From Pseudomonas defluvii (GTDB lineage: Bacteria > Pseudomonadota > Gammaproteobacteria > Pseudomonadales > Pseudomonadaceae): DNA of 54,192 nt. Location of the stretch: the NCBI RefSeq assembly GCF_001695625.1, contig NZ_MBPN01000031.1, forward strand, positions 1 through 54,192, read 5' to 3'. The notes beneath the pieces are model-generated. The model saw only the letters and a list, made by a program, of their open reading frames with translations, ran no database searches and was not told the origin of the DNA. Made by a program: the position numbers and the translations under genes. Shown piece by piece: positions 38,505-49,990 of the stretch (the stretch's first letter is position 1; every line of letters starts with the position of its first letter).

Positions 38505-38534
38505 AAAAAAAACCCGACACTGTCGGGTTTTTTT
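38505..38534 (+). terminator. Rho-independent terminator after the lipoprotein gene
   Basis: AAACCCGACA (38510-38519) pairs with TGTCGGGTTT (38521-38530), flanked by runs of A and T. It may work in both directions, also for the DUF599 gene ending at 38616. Confidence 0.92.
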
Positions 38535-38615
38535 ATGCCTGTCAAAACCTGTGCCTGCCTAACCCCATGTAACGTCGACCTGAACATCAATAACAATGCG
38601 CGACACACTAGCAGT

Positions 38616-39356
38616 TCAAACCGGAGGTTCCTTATTGGCCTCGGGCATGGGTGCTTCTGTCGGGGTAAACACCATAACTTCGAGCACATCGGAATGGAAT
38701 TCCCGACGGTAAAGTACCAATACAACACCTGCACTCGTCGCCATGAATAACCAGGGATTGATGAACCAACTGAGCAAGGCCAGGCCAAAGTAGTAAGAAC
38801 GCAAGCCGAAGTTGAACTGGTTGGCCGCCAGGGAAACAACCCGTGCCGCACGCGAGGCAAACGCTTTACGTTCCTGCTCACTGACATGCCGCTCGCCAAT
38901 CATCGGCGCAGACCCCACCAATACGGCCGCAAAGTTGTACTGGCGCATGCACCAACTGAAGGTAAAGAAGGCATAGATAAAGACCATTGCCAGGCACAGC
39001 AACTTGATCTCGGACATGCTCTGAGATGCTTGCTGCACCAACGGCAAATCAGCCAGCAATGACAATGCCCGGTCCGATGCACCGAGCACCGTCAGGATGC
39101 CAGCAAGGATAATCAGCGTACTGGAAGCGAAAAACGAGGCGTTACGCTCCAGGTTCCCGATCACACTGGCATCGGCAATCCGGTTGTCGCGCAACAACAT
39201 GCGGCGCATCCAATCTTCACGGTACAGGTGCAGAACACTGGCCAGGCACGCCGTGTCACGGCCTTTCCAGGTGGCATAACGGGTGTAGCCACCCCAGCAG
39301 ACAACGAACCAGCAAACAGCCAGCAGATTAATCAGATTGCTTTGAATGAAGCTCAT
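38616..39356 (-). CDS. DUF599-domain membrane protein
   Basis: A 246-residue inner-membrane protein with about four hydrophobic segments (about 3-24, 75-95, 115-135, 190-220). It shows the DUF599 pattern, including 'YTRYATWKGRDTACLASVLHLYREDWM' after the first helix and 'RAARVVSLAANQFNFGLRSYYFGLALLSWFINP' later. ATG 39356 ('SFIQSNLINLLAV') was chosen, skipping a longer frame to 39386. Function unknown. Confidence 0.82.
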   Translation of the reverse strand: MSFIQSNLINLLAVCWFVVCWGGYTRYATWKGRDTACLASVLHLYREDWMRRMLLRDNRIADASVIGNLERNASFFASSTLIILAGILTVLGASDRALSLLADLPLVQQASQSMSEIKLLCLAMVFIYAFFTFSWCMRQYNFAAVLVGSAPMIGERHVSEQERKAFASRAARVVSLAANQFNFGLRSYYFGLALLSWFINPWLFMATSAGVVLVLYRREFHSDVLEVMVFTPTEAPMPEANKEPPV

Positions 39357-39452
39357 GGACGGTCCCGATCGAGAGGTTTCGCGCACAGTAAAGTGCGTCG
39401 ATGGCCTTTCGACGCTTTATCACAAAAAAAGACACGTCACACCCCATAAACG

Positions 39453-39484
39453 AAAAACCCCACATCTCTATCGGATGTGGGGTT
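39453..39484 (-). terminator. Rho-independent terminator of the branched-chain amino-acid carrier gene
   Basis: AACCCCACATC (39456-39466) pairs with GATGTGGGGTT (39474-39484). On the minus strand a T-run follows (complement of 39453-39457). It lies 67 nt beyond the carrier stop. Confidence 0.88.
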
Positions 39485-39551
39485 GGGCATCTGCCTAAGC
39501 TGACGCACGATGGCTTGTGGCCGGCGTCAACCTTGGGCGAACGCTATCGGC

Positions 39552-40865
39552 TCAAGCCAAGGCTTCGCGCGGCTTGCCGAGCAGGCGGTCACAGACCACC
39601 GCCACGACCAGGGTCGCCACACTCGGCACCAACCAGGCCAGGCCCTGCTCGCTCAGCGGCAGGTTCGCCAGAGACGCTGGCAGCCAGCTTGCCAGCGACG
39701 TACCCTTGATGGCATCGACCAGGCCAAACAGCAGCGATACCAGCATCACGGGTGCCAGAATACGCGCCGACGAATGCCACAGCTCTTTGCAGAAGCTCAG
39801 GCCGACCAGCACGATGCACGGCGGGTAGATGGCAGTCAGCAACGGAATCGAGAACAGGATCAACTTGGTCAGCCCCAGGTTCGACACCACCAGCGAGAAC
39901 ACTGCCAGAATGACCACCAGGGTACGATAGGACAGAGGCAGCACCTGGCTGAAGTACTCAGCACATGCGCACGTCAGGCCAACCGCAGTCACCAGACAGG
40001 CCAGCGCAATCAACACGGCCAGGAACGTGCTACCGAGCGAGCCGAACGTATGCTGCACATAGGCATGCAGTACGGCGGCGCCGTTGGTGGCCCCCATGGC
40101 GATGTCGTGGCTGCCTGCGCCAAGACGGAACAGGCTGACATACACCAGCGCCAGGCCAACGCCGGCAATCAGGCCGGCGATAATGGCGTAACGGGTAATC
40201 AGCTGCGGCGACTCGACACCCCGCGAGCGGATGGCGTTGACGATGACGATACCGAACACCAACGCACCCAGGGTATCCATGGTCAGGTAACCATTGATGA
40301 AGCCCTGGGAAAACGGTGCGGCCACATAAGCGGGTTGAGCCTCGCCAATCGTGCCGGCAGGCAGCATGAATGCCGCGATGCCAAGCGCTGCCAGGGCGAT
40401 AATCTTCAGCGGCGCAAGAAAGCGGCCTACGGTGTCCAGCAATTTGCCGGGGTACATCGACACGGCCAGCACGACCAGGAAATACACCAGGCTATACAGG
40501 AACAGCGCAACCGGGTTTTCACCCACCAATGGCGCGATACCCACTTCAAACGATACGGTAGCCGTACGCGGGGTCGCGAACAGCGGGCCAACAGCCAGGT
40601 AGCAGACCGCCGCCAACAGACCACCTGCGACCTTGCCGATCGGGCTGCTCAGGGCGTCCATACCGCCGCCAACCTTGGCCAGTGCAACCACGGTGATCAC
40701 CGGCAAACCAACCGCGGTAACCAGGAAACCCAGCGCTGCCATCCAGACATGAGGGCCGGACTGCAAACCAACGATAGGCGGGAAAATAATATTGCCAGCT
40801 CCGACGAACAACGCGAACGTCATAAAGCCAAGCGCCAGGATGTCCTGGCCTTTCAACACTTTCAT
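39552..40865 (-). CDS. brnQ: Branched-chain amino-acid:cation symporter (BrnQ/BraB family)
   Basis: A 437-residue inner-membrane carrier with about twelve helices, importing leucine, isoleucine and valine with Na+ or H+. The start '[29 protein letters not shown]' is the family signature, and '[15 protein letters not shown]' lies near the C-terminus. Position next to sucD matches braB (PA1590) in PAO1 as I recall. The start codon has almost no Shine-Dalgarno sequence, and the leader contains a stem (40907-40929). Confidence 0.95.
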   Translation of the reverse strand: MKVLKGQDILALGFMTFALFVGAGNIIFPPIVGLQSGPHVWMAALGFLVTAVGLPVITVVALAKVGGGMDALSSPIGKVAGGLLAAVCYLAVGPLFATPRTATVSFEVGIAPLVGENPVALFLYSLVYFLVVLAVSMYPGKLLDTVGRFLAPLKIIALAALGIAAFMLPAGTIGEAQPAYVAAPFSQGFINGYLTMDTLGALVFGIVIVNAIRSRGVESPQLITRYAIIAGLIAGVGLALVYVSLFRLGAGSHDIAMGATNGAAVLHAYVQHTFGSLGSTFLAVLIALACLVTAVGLTCACAEYFSQVLPLSYRTLVVILAVFSLVVSNLGLTKLILFSIPLLTAIYPPCIVLVGLSFCKELWHSSARILAPVMLVSLLFGLVDAIKGTSLASWLPASLANLPLSEQGLAWLVPSVATLVVAVVCDRLLGKPREALA

Positions 40866-40906
40866 TAAGGAAATACCACACTACTGAAATCGGGATTTAG
40901 AGAGGG

Positions 40907-40929
40907 ATTTCCCCTTGGGTGAGGGAAAT
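40907..40929 (-). promoter_or_regulatory. Leader hairpin upstream of brnQ
   Basis: ATTTCCC (40907-40913) and GGGAAAT (40923-40929) form a perfect 7-bp stem about 40-60 nt before the brnQ start. No leucine-rich leader peptide or T-run is visible, so classical attenuation is unlikely. The remainder of 40866-41126 shows no gene. Confidence 0.35.
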
Positions 40930-41126
40930 GCTGTCTGACCGGATTAGCCAGACCCGTTTAGCGTGTCGTTCCCTTTTGAGGAGCGGGCACAAAATGAGTG
41001 CATAGGTTAACGAATTTACGCCGGAAACGCACGGCTGCAGGGGCGCCTGTCCGATGTGCGAATGTGCAGGTCGTCTGGAAATGCCGGGATTGATACCCCC
41101 CGCCGCTAGCGCATCACCCAGAACGC

Positions 41127-41154
41127 ACAAAGGCCACCCGAAGGTGGCCTTTGT
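41127..41154 (-). terminator. Rho-independent terminator of the sucABlpdGsucCD operon
   Basis: ACAAAGGCCACC (41127-41138) pairs perfectly with GGTGGCCTTTGT (41143-41154) around CGAA. It follows the sucD stop by 26 nt. The T-run on the minus strand is short, but the stem is very strong. Confidence 0.88.
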
Positions 41155-41180
41155 GGTTGAAGCAGTCAGTCAGCCGAAGC

Positions 41181-42061
41181 TTACTTGACAGCCCAACCGG
41201 TCAGCTCGGCCAGGGCCTTGCCGATGTCCGCCAACGAACGGACAGTTTTCACGCCAGCGTCTTGCAGGGCAGCGAATTTCTCGTCTGCAGTGCCTTTACC
41301 GCCGGAGATGATTGCACCAGCATGGCCCATGCGCTTGCCCGGAGGCGCAGTCACACCAGCAATGTAGGAAACCACTGGCTTGGTCACGTGAGCCTTGATG
41401 TAGGCAGCAGCTTCTTCTTCAGCAGAACCGCCGATCTCACCGATCATGACGATCGCTTCGGTCTTCGGGTCTTCCTGGAACAGTTTCAGGATGTCGATGA
41501 AGTTGGAGCCTGGGATCGGGTCACCACCGATACCAACGCAGGTGGACTGACCGAAACCGGCGTCAGTAGTCTGCTTGACGGCTTCATAGGTCAGGGTGCC
41601 GGAACGGGAAACGATACCGACTTTGCCTGGCAAGTGAATGTGACCTGGCATGATGCCGATCTTGCACTCGCCCGGTGTGATAACGCCTGGGCAGTTAGGG
41701 CCGATCAGGGTAACACCCAGCTCGTCACACTTGACCTTCGCGTCCAGCATGTCCAGGGTTGGAATGCCTTCGGTGATGCAGACGATCAGCTTGATACCGC
41801 CGAACGCCGCTTCCAGGATCGAGTCCTTGCAGAAAGGCGCTGGAACGTAGATGACCGAAGCGTCGGCGCCAGTGGCAGCAACGGCTTCCTTGACGGTGTT
41901 GAACACCGGCAGGTTCAGGTGGGTAGTACCACCCTTGCCTGGGGTCACGCCGCCGACCATCTTGGTGCCGTAGGCGATGGCTTGTTCGGAGTGGAAAGTA
42001 CCCTGCGAGCCAGTGAAGCCCTGGCAGATGACTTTGGTATCTTTATTGATCAGGACGCTCA

Positions 42062-42062
<1 letters not shown>
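41181..42062 (-). CDS. sucD: Succinyl-CoA synthetase (ADP-forming) alpha subunit
   Basis: Alpha subunit of 293 residues. It binds CoA through the N-terminal Rossmann domain ('[15 protein letters not shown]') and carries the phosphorylated histidine H247 in '[14 protein letters not shown]'. With SucC it converts succinyl-CoA to succinate while making ATP. Its ATG overlaps the sucC stop by one base. Confidence 0.98.
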
Positions 42063-43228
<1,166 letters not shown>

Positions 43229-43261
43229 TCTTTTTACCGTCTTCGTTAGGTACTGCGCTTC

Positions 43262-43374
43262 GGCGCTGCGCCCTTTCGGGTGCCGCGCCACCTGTGACTG
43301 CTTGCCTGGAAAGTTGCCTCACCAGACTCGAGTCCGGCGAACTTTCCGCGGTGAGTCATGCAAGCAAGACTCAC
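43262..43374 (-). promoter_or_regulatory. Structured RNA upstream of sucC (candidate sucC motif)
   Basis: Two hairpin systems lie before sucC. Near the gene, GGCGC/GCGCC (43262-43266 with 43285-43289) closes CCC-TTTC-GGG. Upstream, three nested elements appear: TGCTTGC/GCAAGCA (about 43299-43305 with 43360-43366), GGAAAGTT/AACTTTCC (43308-43315 with 43340-43347), and the 10-bp palindrome GACTCGAGTC (43325-43334); GTGAGTC/GACTCAC (43351-43357 with 43368-43374) is an alternative stem. Rfam lists a 'sucC' RNA motif of Pseudomonas in this position; identity was not tested. Confidence 0.55.
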
Positions 43375-43404
43375 GACGGGCCGTCCGCCGTGGTTTCTTA
43401 TTAT

Positions 43405-44853
<1,449 letters not shown>

Positions 44854-44855
44854 TT

Positions 44856-44931
44856 AGCTACAAGCCACAAGCTTCAGGCTGCAAGAAGGCCCGCTTCCGT
44901 AAGGAAGCTGGCCCCTTGCAACGTGCAGCTG
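44856..44931 (-). repeat. Intergenic repeat with a long hairpin between sucB and lpdG
   Basis: The gap begins with a run of AGCTACAAGC/CACAAGCTTC-like units, which recall repeats scattered in many Pseudomonas genomes. It then forms a hairpin: TGCAAG/CTTGCA (44880-44885 with 44915-44920), GGCC/GGCC (44888-44891 with 44910-44913) and GCTTCC/GGAAGC (44893-44898 with 44903-44908), loop GTAA. It may modulate readthrough or RNA stability between sucB and lpdG. Confidence 0.6.
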
Positions 44932-44934
44932 TTT

Positions 44935-46155
44935 TTAGATATCGAGCAGCAGACGAGCCGGATCTTCCAGCAGGTTCTTGATAGTCACCAGGAAGGTCAC
45001 GGCTTCTTTACCGTCGATCAAACGGTGATCGTAGGACAGCGCCAGGTACATCATCGGACGGATCACGACCTGACCGTTGATAGCCATTGGGCGCTGAATG
45101 ATGTTGTGCATGCCCAGAATCGCCGCCTGTGGCGGGTTAACGATCGGGGTCGACATCATCGAACCGAATGTACCACCGTTGGTGATCGTGAAGGTACCGC
45201 CGGTCATTTCTTCGATCGACAACTTACCGTCACGGGCTTTCTTGCCGAACGTGGCGATGCCGCCTTCGATTTCAGCCAGGCTCATCAGTTCGGCGTTACG
45301 CAGAACCGGTACCACCAGACCACGGTCGCTGGACACGGCAACACCAATGTCGGCGTAGCCGTGGTAAACGATATCGCTACCGTCGATCGAGGCGTTGACC
45401 GCTGGGAAACGCTTCAGCGCTTCGGTAGCAGCCTTGACGAAGAACGACATGAAGCCCAGGCGAACGCCGTTGTGGGACTTCTCGAACAGGTCCTTGTACT
45501 TCGAACGCAGTGCCATGACTTCGGTCATGTCGACTTCGTTGAAGGTGGTCAGCATCGCCATGTTGGACTGAGCTTCAACCAGGCGCTCGGCAACCTTGGC
45601 ACGCAGGCGGGTCATCGGTACGCGCTTCTCGGTGCGGTCACCAGTGGCCATGACCGGTACGGCAGCGGCTGGGGCAGCAGCCTTGGCAGCTGGAGCAGCG
45701 GCCGGAGCGGCTTTCTTGGCAGCAACGGCAGCAACAACGTCTTCCTTGGTAACGCGACCACCTTTGCCAGTACCAGCAACGCTGGCCAGGTCGATGCCGT
45801 TTTCTTCGGCCAGCTTGCGTGCGGCAGGCGCAGCAATCGGGTCTTCTTCACCGGCTTCAACAGCAGCAGCGGCCTGGGCAGGCGCGGCAGCAGCAGCCGG
45901 AGCAGCAGCGGCAGCAGCACCTTCAGTGATGGAACCCAGTACTTCGTCAGACAGAACGGTGTCGCCTTCGTTCTTGACGATCGCGCCCAGCACGCCGTCG
46001 GCAGTGGCCAGCACTTCCAGAACGACCTTGTCGGTCTCGATGTCAACGATCAGCTCGTCACGCTTGACGGCGTCGCCCGGTTTCTTGTGCCAGGTGGCTA
46101 CGGTGCCATCGGCAACCGATTCCGGGAAAGTAGGGGCTTTGATCTCGATAGCCAT
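44935..46155 (-). CDS. sucB: Dihydrolipoyllysine succinyltransferase, E2 of 2-oxoglutarate dehydrogenase
   Basis: Core enzyme of 406 residues. A single lipoyl domain (1-76) has K43 in '[10 protein letters not shown]'; an Ala-rich linker, the E3-binding domain (about 108-145, '[23 protein letters not shown]'), a second Ala/Pro linker, and the catalytic acyltransferase domain follow, with H377 and D381 in '[10 protein letters not shown]'. ATG 46155 ('[12 protein letters not shown]') was chosen over the frame to 46161. It lies 42 nt after sucA. Confidence 0.97.
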   Translation of the reverse strand: MAIEIKAPTFPESVADGTVATWHKKPGDAVKRDELIVDIETDKVVLEVLATADGVLGAIVKNEGDTVLSDEVLGSITEGAAAAAAPAAAAAPAQAAAAVEAGEEDPIAAPAARKLAEENGIDLASVAGTGKGGRVTKEDVVAAVAAKKAAPAAAPAAKAAAPAAAVPVMATGDRTEKRVPMTRLRAKVAERLVEAQSNMAMLTTFNEVDMTEVMALRSKYKDLFEKSHNGVRLGFMSFFVKAATEALKRFPAVNASIDGSDIVYHGYADIGVAVSSDRGLVVPVLRNAELMSLAEIEGGIATFGKKARDGKLSIEEMTGGTFTITNGGTFGSMMSTPIVNPPQAAILGMHNIIQRPMAINGQVVIRPMMYLALSYDHRLIDGKEAVTFLVTIKNLLEDPARLLLDI

Positions 46156-46197
46156 TATCAATTGTTCCTTAAATTCGGTTTCTTGTGCGCGGTGGCA

Positions 46198-49029
46198 TTA
46201 AACAGTGAAAGCATCTTGCAGCAGTTTTTCCTGCTGCTCGGCGTGCATCGAAGCGTAACCACAGGCAGGTGCTGCCGACGCGTCACGACCAGCGTACTCA
46301 AGGACCAGGTCCTTGTTGTGACGGGTCAGGATGCGACGCATGTGGTGCTGACTGCTGTACCAAGCGCCCTGATTCATCGGCTCTTCCTGGCACCACACCA
46401 CATCCTTCAGGTTGGTGTAAGGCGCGAGGATTTCGACCAGATCGTCCTCAGGGAACGGATACAGTTGCTCGATACGCACGATGGCGATGTCTTCACGACC
46501 TTCGGCACGACGTTTTTCCAGCAGATCGTAGTAGACCTTGCCGCTGCACAGAACCAGGCGGGTAACCTTTTTCGGATCGAGGGTATCGATTTCCGGGATT
46601 ACAGTCTGGAACGAGCCTTCGGCCAGTTCTTCCAGCGTCGAGATGGCCAGTTTGTGGCGCAGCAGCGACTTCGGCGTCAGGACGATCAGCGGCTTACGCA
46701 GCGGACGAATGACCTGGCGACGCAGCAGGTGGTAGATCTGAGCCGGGGTGGTCGGTACGCAAACCTGAACGTTGTGCTCGGCACACAGTTGCAGGTAACG
46801 CTCCAGACGTGCCGAGGAGTGCTCAGGCCCCTGCCCTTCATAACCGTGAGGCAGCAGCATGGTCAGACCGCACAGACGGCCCCACTTGTGCTCACCACTG
46901 GTGATGAACTGGTCGACAACGACCTGGGCACCGTTGGCGAAGTCACCGAACTGGGCTTCCCAGATCACCAGCGCGTTAGGCGTGGTGGTCGAGTAACCGT
47001 ATTCGAAGGCCAGTACCGCTTCTTCCGAGAGGAAGGAGTCGTACAGGTCAAACTTCGGCTGACCGGCATACAGGTTCTGCAGTGGCAGATAGGTGCTGGC
47101 GTCCTTCTGGTTGTGCAGCGCCGCATGGCGGTGCGAGAAGGTGCCGCGACCAACGTCCTGACCGGTGATACGCACCGGGTGACCTTCGAACAGCAAGGTC
47201 GCGTAGGCCATGGTTTCGGCGTAGCCCCAGTTGATTGGCAAGCCACCGGCCTGCATCTTCTGACGGTCTTCGTAGATCTTCGAAACCTGACGCTGAACCA
47301 CGAAGCCTTCCGGCAGGTCCAGCAACTTGGCCGACAGTTCCTGCAGGGTCTTCAAGTCAAAGCGAGTGTCGTGACGCGCAGTCCAGGCATGGCCCAGGTA
47401 CGGACGCCAGTCAACAAACAGTTCCTTGTTCGGCTCTTTGACCAGGCTCTTGACCACATGCAGGCCGTTATCCAGCGCATTGCGGTACTCGTCAACCTTG
47501 GCCTGTACGCGCTCGACGTCCAGACGACCGGCCTGAATCAGGCTGTCGGCATACAGTTCGCGCGTCGTGCGTTGCTTGGCGATCTGCTGGTACATCAGCG
47601 GCTGAGTGCCGTTTGGTTCGTCAGCTTCGTTGTGACCACGGCGGCGGTAGCAGACCAGGTCGATGACCACGTCACGCTTGAACTGCATACGGTAGTCGAC
47701 AGCCAGCTGAGTCACGAACAGGACCGCTTCCGGATCGTCACCGTTAACGTGCAGGATCGGCGCCTGAATCATTTTGGCGACGTCGGTGCAGTACTCGGTG
47801 GAACGCGAGTCCAGCGGGTTGCTGATGGTGAAACCAACCTGGTTGTTGATCACGATGTGAACAGTACCGCCGGTTTTGAAACCGCGGGTCTGCGACATCT
47901 GGAAGGTTTCCATGACCACGCCCTGACCAGCGAATGCCGCGTCACCGTGGATGGAAATTGGCAGAACCTTGTCACCAACGCTGTCGTTACGGCGATCCTG
48001 ACGGGCGCGTACCGAACCTTCCACTACTGGCGAGACGATTTCCAGGTGGGATGGGTTGAACGCCATGGCCAGGTGAACTTCACCGCCGGCGGTCATTACG
48101 TTGGAGGAGAAGCCCTGGTGATACTTCACGTCACCGGAACCCAGTTCGACCTTCTTCTTGCCTTCGAACTCGTCGAACAGGTCGCGCGGGTTTTTACCGA
48201 AGGTGTTGACCAGAACGTTCAAGCGGCCACGGTGGGCCATGCCGATCACGACTTCCTTGGTGCCATAGGAACCGGAGCGCTGGATCAGCTCGTCCAGCAT
48301 CGGAATCAGGCTCTCGCCACCTTCCAGGCCGAAACGCTTGGTGCCTGGGTACTTGGTGCCCAGGTATTTTTCCAGACCTTCAGCTGCAGTAACGCGCTCG
48401 AGCAGGTGGCTCTGAACGTCTGCAGAAAAAGCTGGGCGACCACGTACGCTCTCCAGACGCTGCTGGAACCAGCTGCGCTGCTCGGAGTCGACGATGTGAG
48501 TGAACTCGGCGCCAATGGTGCGGCAATATGTCTGCTGCAAAGCGTCGAAGATTTCGCGTAGGCTCGCTTCCTCTTTGCCGATAAACAGGTCGCCGGCACG
48601 GAAAGTCGTATCAAGATCGGCATTGGTCAAGCCGTAATGATTGATCGACAAGTCTACAGGCGCAGGACGCTGCCACAACCCCAGGGGGTCGAGCTTGGCA
48701 GCTTGGTGGCCGCGCATACGGTAGGCTTGGATCAGTCGCAGTACTTCAACCTGCTTCTTCTCGTGCTCGCTGCTCACGCTGCCGGCAGAAACCGGTTGGG
48801 CGCGGCGCTGGTTCTTTGCCAGCAGAACGAAATGGTCGCGGATTGTAGAGTGCGATACATCGGTAGCAGTGCTGCCTTCGGCGGGCAACTTCTGAAAGTA
48901 AGTGCGCCACTCTTCTGGCACAGCGTTAGGGTCGTGCAGGTAGAGTTCGTAGAGCTCTTCCACATATGCAGCGTTACCACCTGAAAGGTGGGCGCTATCC
49001 CACATGCGCTGCATCACGCTTTCTTGCAT
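46198..49029 (-). CDS. sucA: 2-oxoglutarate dehydrogenase E1 component
   Basis: Thiamine-diphosphate-dependent decarboxylase of 943 residues that converts 2-oxoglutarate and succinylates the lipoyl group of SucB. The N-terminal segment ('YVEELYELYLHDPNAVPEEWRTYF') mediates complex assembly; later come 'GMAHRGRLNVLVN', the 'GDAAFAGQGVV' cofactor motif and 'CYRRRGHNEADEP'. The start is preceded by GAGGG and by a leader with interleaved pairings (49030-49152). Confidence 0.98.
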   Translation of the reverse strand: MQESVMQRMWDSAHLSGGNAAYVEELYELYLHDPNAVPEEWRTYFQKLPAEGSTATDVSHSTIRDHFVLLAKNQRRAQPVSAGSVSSEHEKKQVEVLRLIQAYRMRGHQAAKLDPLGLWQRPAPVDLSINHYGLTNADLDTTFRAGDLFIGKEEASLREIFDALQQTYCRTIGAEFTHIVDSEQRSWFQQRLESVRGRPAFSADVQSHLLERVTAAEGLEKYLGTKYPGTKRFGLEGGESLIPMLDELIQRSGSYGTKEVVIGMAHRGRLNVLVNTFGKNPRDLFDEFEGKKKVELGSGDVKYHQGFSSNVMTAGGEVHLAMAFNPSHLEIVSPVVEGSVRARQDRRNDSVGDKVLPISIHGDAAFAGQGVVMETFQMSQTRGFKTGGTVHIVINNQVGFTISNPLDSRSTEYCTDVAKMIQAPILHVNGDDPEAVLFVTQLAVDYRMQFKRDVVIDLVCYRRRGHNEADEPNGTQPLMYQQIAKQRTTRELYADSLIQAGRLDVERVQAKVDEYRNALDNGLHVVKSLVKEPNKELFVDWRPYLGHAWTARHDTRFDLKTLQELSAKLLDLPEGFVVQRQVSKIYEDRQKMQAGGLPINWGYAETMAYATLLFEGHPVRITGQDVGRGTFSHRHAALHNQKDASTYLPLQNLYAGQPKFDLYDSFLSEEAVLAFEYGYSTTTPNALVIWEAQFGDFANGAQVVVDQFITSGEHKWGRLCGLTMLLPHGYEGQGPEHSSARLERYLQLCAEHNVQVCVPTTPAQIYHLLRRQVIRPLRKPLIVLTPKSLLRHKLAISTLEELAEGSFQTVIPEIDTLDPKKVTRLVLCSGKVYYDLLEKRRAEGREDIAIVRIEQLYPFPEDDLVEILAPYTNLKDVVWCQEEPMNQGAWYSSQHHMRRILTRHNKDLVLEYAGRDASAAPACGYASMHAEQQEKLLQDAFTV

Positions 49030-49152
49030 GCTTGGTCACCCTCGGTTAGGGGACAGATCGGCAAGAGCCACAGAAAGCCTGGAAAAGTCCGAGTGCAGCG
49101 ACCGAACCAAGCCACCGAGGATCCTACAGATTTTCCGGGTACCAGCCCGGAA
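49030..49152 (-). promoter_or_regulatory. Structured leader over the sucA ribosome-binding site (candidate sucA-II motif)
   Basis: Two 7-bp pairings interleave on the sucA mRNA: CCTCGGT (49040-49046) with ACCGAGG (49114-49120), covering the GAGGG ribosome-binding site, and GCTTGGT (49030-49036) with ACCAAGC (49106-49112), reaching the start codon. Order makes them a pseudoknot or mutually exclusive. Upstream, TTCCGGG/CCCGGAA (49133-49139 with 49146-49152) forms a perfect stem. Rfam has a Pseudomonas 'sucA-II' motif at this site. Confidence 0.6.
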
Positions 49153-49222
49153 GCCCCTGCTGGTCTCATATCTTCATAGGTAAAAGCTAGGGCTTTTTGG
49201 GCCTTCGCTCGGGTTTCACCTT

Positions 49223-49244
49223 GGTGCGGGCAATGGCCCGCACC
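49223..49244 (-). terminator. Strong hairpin after sdhB
   Basis: GGTGCGGGC (49223-49231) pairs perfectly with GCCCGCACC (49236-49244) around AATG, 31 nt past the sdhB stop. No T-run follows, so it may be a partial terminator or mRNA end-protecting hairpin between sdhCDAB and sucAB. Confidence 0.5.
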
Positions 49245-49274
49245 TCGGCGTACTACGGGTACAACATTTTAAAA

Positions 49275-49979
49275 TCAGGTACCGCTTTGCAGCAGCATGT
49301 TACGTACGTGACCGATTGCCTTGGTCGGGTTCAGACCTTTCGGGCAAACGTTTACGCAGTTCATGATTCCACGGCAACGGAACACGCTGAACGGGTCATC
49401 CAGGGACGCCAGACGCTCTTGGGTCTTGGTGTCACGGCTGTCAGCCAGGAAACGATAGGCTTGCAGCAGTGCAGCTGGACCGAGGAACTTGTCTGGGTTC
49501 CACCAGAACGAAGGGCAGGAAGTCGAGCAGCAAGCGCACAGGATGCACTCGTACAGACCGTCCAGCTTCTCACGCTCTTCTGGCGACTGCAGACGCTCGA
49601 TGGCCGGAGCCGGCGTGTCGTTCTGCAGGTAAGGCTTCACCTTCTCGTACTGCTTGTAGAAGATGCTCATATCGACGACCAAGTCACGAATGACTGGCAG
49701 GCCAGGCAGCGGGCGAATCACCAGCTTGTTGCCCTTGACCACCGACGACAGCGGCGTAATGCACGCCAGGCCGTTCTTGCCGTTGATGTTCATGCCGTCG
49801 GAGCCGCAAACGCCCTCGCGGCAGGAGCGACGATACGAGAAACCTTCGTCCTGTTCCTTGATCAGTGCCAATACGTCCAGCACCATCAGATCTTTGCCAC
49901 CGGTATCGACCTGGAACACCTGAGTTTTAGGCGCAGAGTCGGTATCCGGGTTGTAACGATAAACTTCGACTTGCAACAT
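49275..49979 (-). CDS. sdhB: Succinate dehydrogenase iron-sulfur subunit
   Basis: A 234-residue subunit with three Fe-S clusters that pass electrons from FAD to ubiquinone. The [2Fe-2S] site uses C53, C58 and C73 plus the family's nearby acidic/Cys ligand ('SCREGVCGSDGMN'); the [4Fe-4S] site is in 'CILCACCSTSCP' and the [3Fe-4S] site in 'CRGIMNCVNVCPKGL'. ATG 49979 ('LQVEVYRYNP') matches other Pseudomonas SdhB; ATG 49988 would add three residues. Confidence 0.97.
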   Translation of the reverse strand: MLQVEVYRYNPDTDSAPKTQVFQVDTGGKDLMVLDVLALIKEQDEGFSYRRSCREGVCGSDGMNINGKNGLACITPLSSVVKGNKLVIRPLPGLPVIRDLVVDMSIFYKQYEKVKPYLQNDTPAPAIERLQSPEEREKLDGLYECILCACCSTSCPSFWWNPDKFLGPAALLQAYRFLADSRDTKTQERLASLDDPFSVFRCRGIMNCVNVCPKGLNPTKAIGHVRNMLLQSGT

Positions 49980-49990
49980 GGCGGCCACCC

